From contig CBDBUY010000004.1 in assembly GCA_965212145.1 (NCBI GenBank), positions 434,001-498,000 of the forward strand: a DNA stretch of 64,000 nucleotides, in the 5' to 3' direction. The stretch is from JAAEPI01 sp965212145. GTDB taxonomy: Bacteria; Bacteroidota; Bacteroidia; Cytophagales; Cyclobacteriaceae. This document shows positions 62,004 to 64,000 of this stretch, one piece after another; the stretch's first letter is position 1; each line of letters starts with the position of its first letter. The translations under genes and the position numbers were made by a program. The notes under the pieces were generated by a model, which searched no databases, was not told where the DNA came from, and saw nothing but the letters and a program-made list of their open reading frames with translations.

Positions 62004-62476
62004 TGGCCCAGCTCGACAATATCAAACTTCTGGTTTTGGATGTGGATGGCACCATGACGGATGCCGGGGTTTATATCCTGGAAGATGGCACTCAATTCAA
62101 AAAATTCAACGCACGGGACGGAATAGGAATTAAACTCGCCAGAAAAGCCGGAATCGAGGTGGGCATCATCAGCCACAGTCTCGTCACCTCTATGGTGGAA
62201 GCCAGAGCCAATATGCTGGGCTTGAAGTATTTCTACATCGGTCAGGAGGAGAAGCTAAAAGTCCTTAAGAAATGGATGGAAGAACTGGACATCAATTTGG
62301 AACAGGTAGCTTTTATCGGTGATGATGTGAATGACATTGAAATCATGGAGGCTGTGGGAACGGCAGCATGCCCGGCAGATGCACTACCCCCAGTGAAGGC
62401 CATTTCCCAAATTCAGCTTACAAAAAAAGGTGGAGAGGGCTGTGTAAGGGAGTTTGTAGATGGTTGGCTCTTGTAA
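62003..62476 (+). CDS. KdsC-type HAD phosphatase
   Basis: The 157-residue HAD enzyme of the KDO-8-phosphate phosphatase family has motif I LVLDVDGTMTDAGVY, the lysine motif GQEEKLKVLKKWMEEL, motif IV FIGDDVNDIEIMEAVGTA, and the C-terminal KGGEGCVREFVDGWLL, which reaches the neighbouring subunit's active site in KdsC. The usual IITGR motif II is replaced by GIISHSLVT, so substrate preference may differ from KDO-8P. The one-base overlap with DAHP synthase suggests its substrate comes from this operon's sugar-phosphate products; that is inference. Confidence 0.85.
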   Translation: MAQLDNIKLLVLDVDGTMTDAGVYILEDGTQFKKFNARDGIGIKLARKAGIEVGIISHSLVTSMVEARANMLGLKYFYIGQEEKLKVLKKWMEELDINLEQVAFIGDDVNDIEIMEAVGTAACPADALPPVKAISQIQLTKKGGEGCVREFVDGWLL

Positions 62477-62523
62477 TACTCCTCAGAATTTTTCGTTTCT
62501 TTGATTATTCAATCCCCAAGGTT

Positions 62524-63027
62524 ATGAAATCACTACGTTACTCAGGCCTGCTATTGGCGCTGATCTTCCTGACTGCATGTCCCTACGAATCATCCGTTCC
62601 AATAACTGCGGTTTCAGAAAATATTGATGAGGCCTTTCTTGGCAAATGGGTCAAAGAGGGCGAACAGGATCAGGAATTTCCATCGGAATATTATGAGATC
62701 ACCGGCATCAGTGCTCAACTTTACGAAATATCAAAAAATGACCTGAACAACGAGGACAGTACCTACAGGTCTGAAACTTACATCTCACACATCTCCACGC
62801 TTCAAAAAGATGATGAAAAATTCACCTTCTTGAACATGAAAAAAGATGGGAAATACTATCTCCACAAGGTAGACCTGGATGCAGACAAATTCGTTCTCTA
62901 TGAAGTGACTGACAATATTGACGATCAGTTTTCCAGCTCAGAGGAGCTACGAACCTTTGTTGAAAAACACATGGATCTAAGCTTTTTTTACAACAAGGAC
63001 GAAGCGACTTTCTACAGGGCGAATTAG
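62524..63027 (+). CDS. Hypothetical lipoprotein (167 aa)
   Basis: The start is placed at ATG 62524, where a lipoprotein signal begins (MKSLRYSGLLLALIFLTACP); the frame open from 62368 overlaps the phosphatase and is not used. The mature part is charged and beta-rich (AFLGKWVKEGEQDQEFPSEY, FTFLNMKKDGKYYLHKVDLD), reminiscent of small lipocalin-like lipoproteins. It is not clearly in an operon with the phosphatase (47-base gap). Its stop overlaps the convergent thioesterase by four bases. Confidence 0.78.
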   Translation: MKSLRYSGLLLALIFLTACPYESSVPITAVSENIDEAFLGKWVKEGEQDQEFPSEYYEITGISAQLYEISKNDLNNEDSTYRSETYISHISTLQKDDEKFTFLNMKKDGKYYLHKVDLDADKFVLYEVTDNIDDQFSSSEELRTFVEKHMDLSFFYNKDEATFYRAN

Positions 63028-63431
63028 TCGAAATACGGGCTGAGTAGCTCCACCAGTTCCTCCGGCATTCTGACCGGTCGACCGGAATCTTTGTTGACCC
63101 ACACGAGTGTTGTTTCGCCGAGACACACCTGTCGATCGTCCTCTCCTCTTACGTCGTAAATGAATTTGATTCTGAGCGTTGGCATCTCAGGAAGTGAAAT
63201 TTTGATCGTCATTTCCTCGTCATATCTTCCGGGGCTTTTGAACTGGTTTTTTAATTCCAGCACGGGCATCATTACGCCACGATCTTCCATCTCTTTGTAC
63301 GAAAAACCAATGGCCCGCATGGCTTCCACCCTGGCCACTTCAAAATACGTGGCGTAGTTACCGTAATAGACATAACCCATCTGATCAGTCTCGGCATACC
63401 GGACACGAATCTTGATTTCCTGCGTAAACAT
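63024..63431 (-). CDS. YbgC-like acyl-CoA thioesterase (4HBT hot-dog fold)
   Basis: The 135-residue hot-dog protein has the catalytic N-terminal signature RVRYAETDQMGYVYYGNYAT (the Asp-containing YAxTDxxG motif), followed by EVARVEAMRAIGFSYKEME and LVWVNKDSGRPVRMPEEL. YbgC-type enzymes hydrolyse acyl-CoA or acyl-ACP thioesters. It overlaps the mltG stop by one base and is probably co-transcribed with it. Confidence 0.93.
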   Translation of the reverse strand: MFTQEIKIRVRYAETDQMGYVYYGNYATYFEVARVEAMRAIGFSYKEMEDRGVMMPVLELKNQFKSPGRYDEEMTIKISLPEMPTLRIKFIYDVRGEDDRQVCLGETTLVWVNKDSGRPVRMPEELVELLSPYFD

Positions 63432-64000
63432 TATCGTTCAATTTGTCGCTTATTCAGCGCACGCCAAAGTTTTCGGGCGTTTTTCAGGTGGTCATTGTAG
63501 TTCTTGGCGAAAATGTGATAGCCGTTGAAGGACGCATCAGCACAGAAGTACAAGTACTCGTGATCCTCCACATTCAATACGGCATCTATGTACGCTCTGC
63601 TTGGCATGTTGATCGGGCCTGGAGGCAATCCCTTGTGTTTGTATGTGTTATAAGGTGAATCAATCTCTCGATCGCCTTTTTTCACCCGACGAATGCTGAA
63701 ATCCGATTGAGCGAAAATCAAAGTTGGGTCGGCCTGCAATCTCATTCCAATATCGAGTCGATTCTTGTAAACTCCGGCAACCCGGCTAGCCTCATCCATC
63801 TTGGCCGTCTCACCGCGCACAATGGACGCCAAAACTGTGACCTCTTCTTTCGTGAGGCCTAGATTTTCTGCCTTTTGCAATCTTTCCTCAGTCCAGAATT
63901 TATCGTAAGAAGCCTTCATTTTGTCCAGCACGGCTTCCGGAGTTGCCTTGTAATAAAACTCGTAGGTATCAGGCAAAAACAATCCGATCATGTTGGCCTG
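63431..64000 (-). CDS. mltG: MltG endolytic transglycosylase, N-terminus beyond window
   Basis: The 189 C-terminal residues are present; the frame continues past the window edge (QAN before the first internal Met). YceG/MltG motifs are FLPDTYEFYYKATPEA, the catalytic Glu in LASIVRGETAKMDEAS, RLQADPTLIFA, YNTYKHKGLPPGPINMPSR and GYHIFAKNYNDHLKNAR. MltG cleaves nascent peptidoglycan in the inner membrane, setting glycan chain length. Translationally coupled to the thioesterase downstream. Confidence 0.95.
   Translation of the reverse strand, partial: QANMIGLFLPDTYEFYYKATPEAVLDKMKASYDKFWTEERLQKAENLGLTKEEVTVLASIVRGETAKMDEASRVAGVYKNRLDIGMRLQADPTLIFAQSDFSIRRVKKGDREIDSPYNTYKHKGLPPGPINMPSRAYIDAVLNVEDHEYLYFCADASFNGYHIFAKNYNDHLKNARKLWRALNKRQIER

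Overview
The window looks like a Bacteroidota chromosome, most likely order Cytophagales. The evidence is type IX secretion system (T9SS) genes (a PorU-like C25 sortase, a PorV/PorQ-family barrel, a PorP/SprF protein, and a giant adhesin with a gliding-type C-terminal sorting domain), Bacteroidota-style promoters with the -7 box TAnnTTTG, DUF2807/GIN, PspC and PadR genes, and many small lipoproteins. I found no rRNA, tRNA, CRISPR array, phage or transposase. The species cannot be fixed from the sequence alone.

Layout. 1-2.6 kb: an exported TPR protein cut by the window edge, a tiny membrane protein, a hypothetical protein and the S1-domain protein CvfB. 2.6-8.8 kb: a leftward 2-oxoglutarate dehydrogenase operon (sucA-sucB-lpd), interrupted between sucB and lpd by a small four-helix-bundle gene flanked by inverted repeats. 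8.9-15.3 kb: helicase hrpB, carrying a small palindrome inserted in frame. It is followed by an ECF sigma factor, a membrane-anchored partner ending in a beta-barrel, and a lipoprotein/beta-barrel pair. The sigma gene and the lipoprotein gene share the same promoter motif with identical spacing. 15.3-18.2 kb: a PadR/PspC/GIN envelope-stress-type operon in which the GIN domain is split by a frame change. 18.3-25 kb: PorV/PorQ-family protein, a 1658-residue PorU-like sortase and a PAP2 lipid phosphatase, joined by overlapping reading frames.

25-28.4 kb: SCP2, glutamine cyclotransferase and Na+/H+ antiporter (leftward), then a DinB protein. 28.5-30.8 kb: an ABC transporter with a His-rich permease loop plus a small exported protein, possibly linked to metals. 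30.8-35.1 kb: a MacAB-like operon with two different permeases. 35.4-44.2 kb: ahcY, two glycosyltransferases, an F420-reductase-like protein, a large FAD/Fe-S dehydrogenase, a VanX-type dipeptidase and several very small membrane proteins. 44.5-55.3 kb: a T9SS surface module (2567-residue repeat adhesin, PorP/SprF, TPR/PD40/OmpA protein). 55.5-64 kb: an orphan lipoprotein, rarA, a frameshifted EamA transporter, a coiled-coil lipoprotein, threonine aldolase, then a tightly overlapped operon of an Rpe-like barrel fused to CBS domains, DAHP synthase and a KdsC-type phosphatase. A lipoprotein, a thioesterase and the C-terminal part of MltG close the window.

Cross-cutting points. Several genes have a TAnnTTTG box only 4-6 nt before the start codon, which implies leaderless mRNAs. 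Two loci (PspC/GIN and EamA) carry single-base frame disruptions that are either real decay, recoding or assembly error. The adhesin shows mosaic, recently homogenised tandem repeats. The least familiar gene set is the Rpe-CBS / DAHP synthase / KdsC-type operon. All functions are assigned by reading motifs and domain order; no database search was run.
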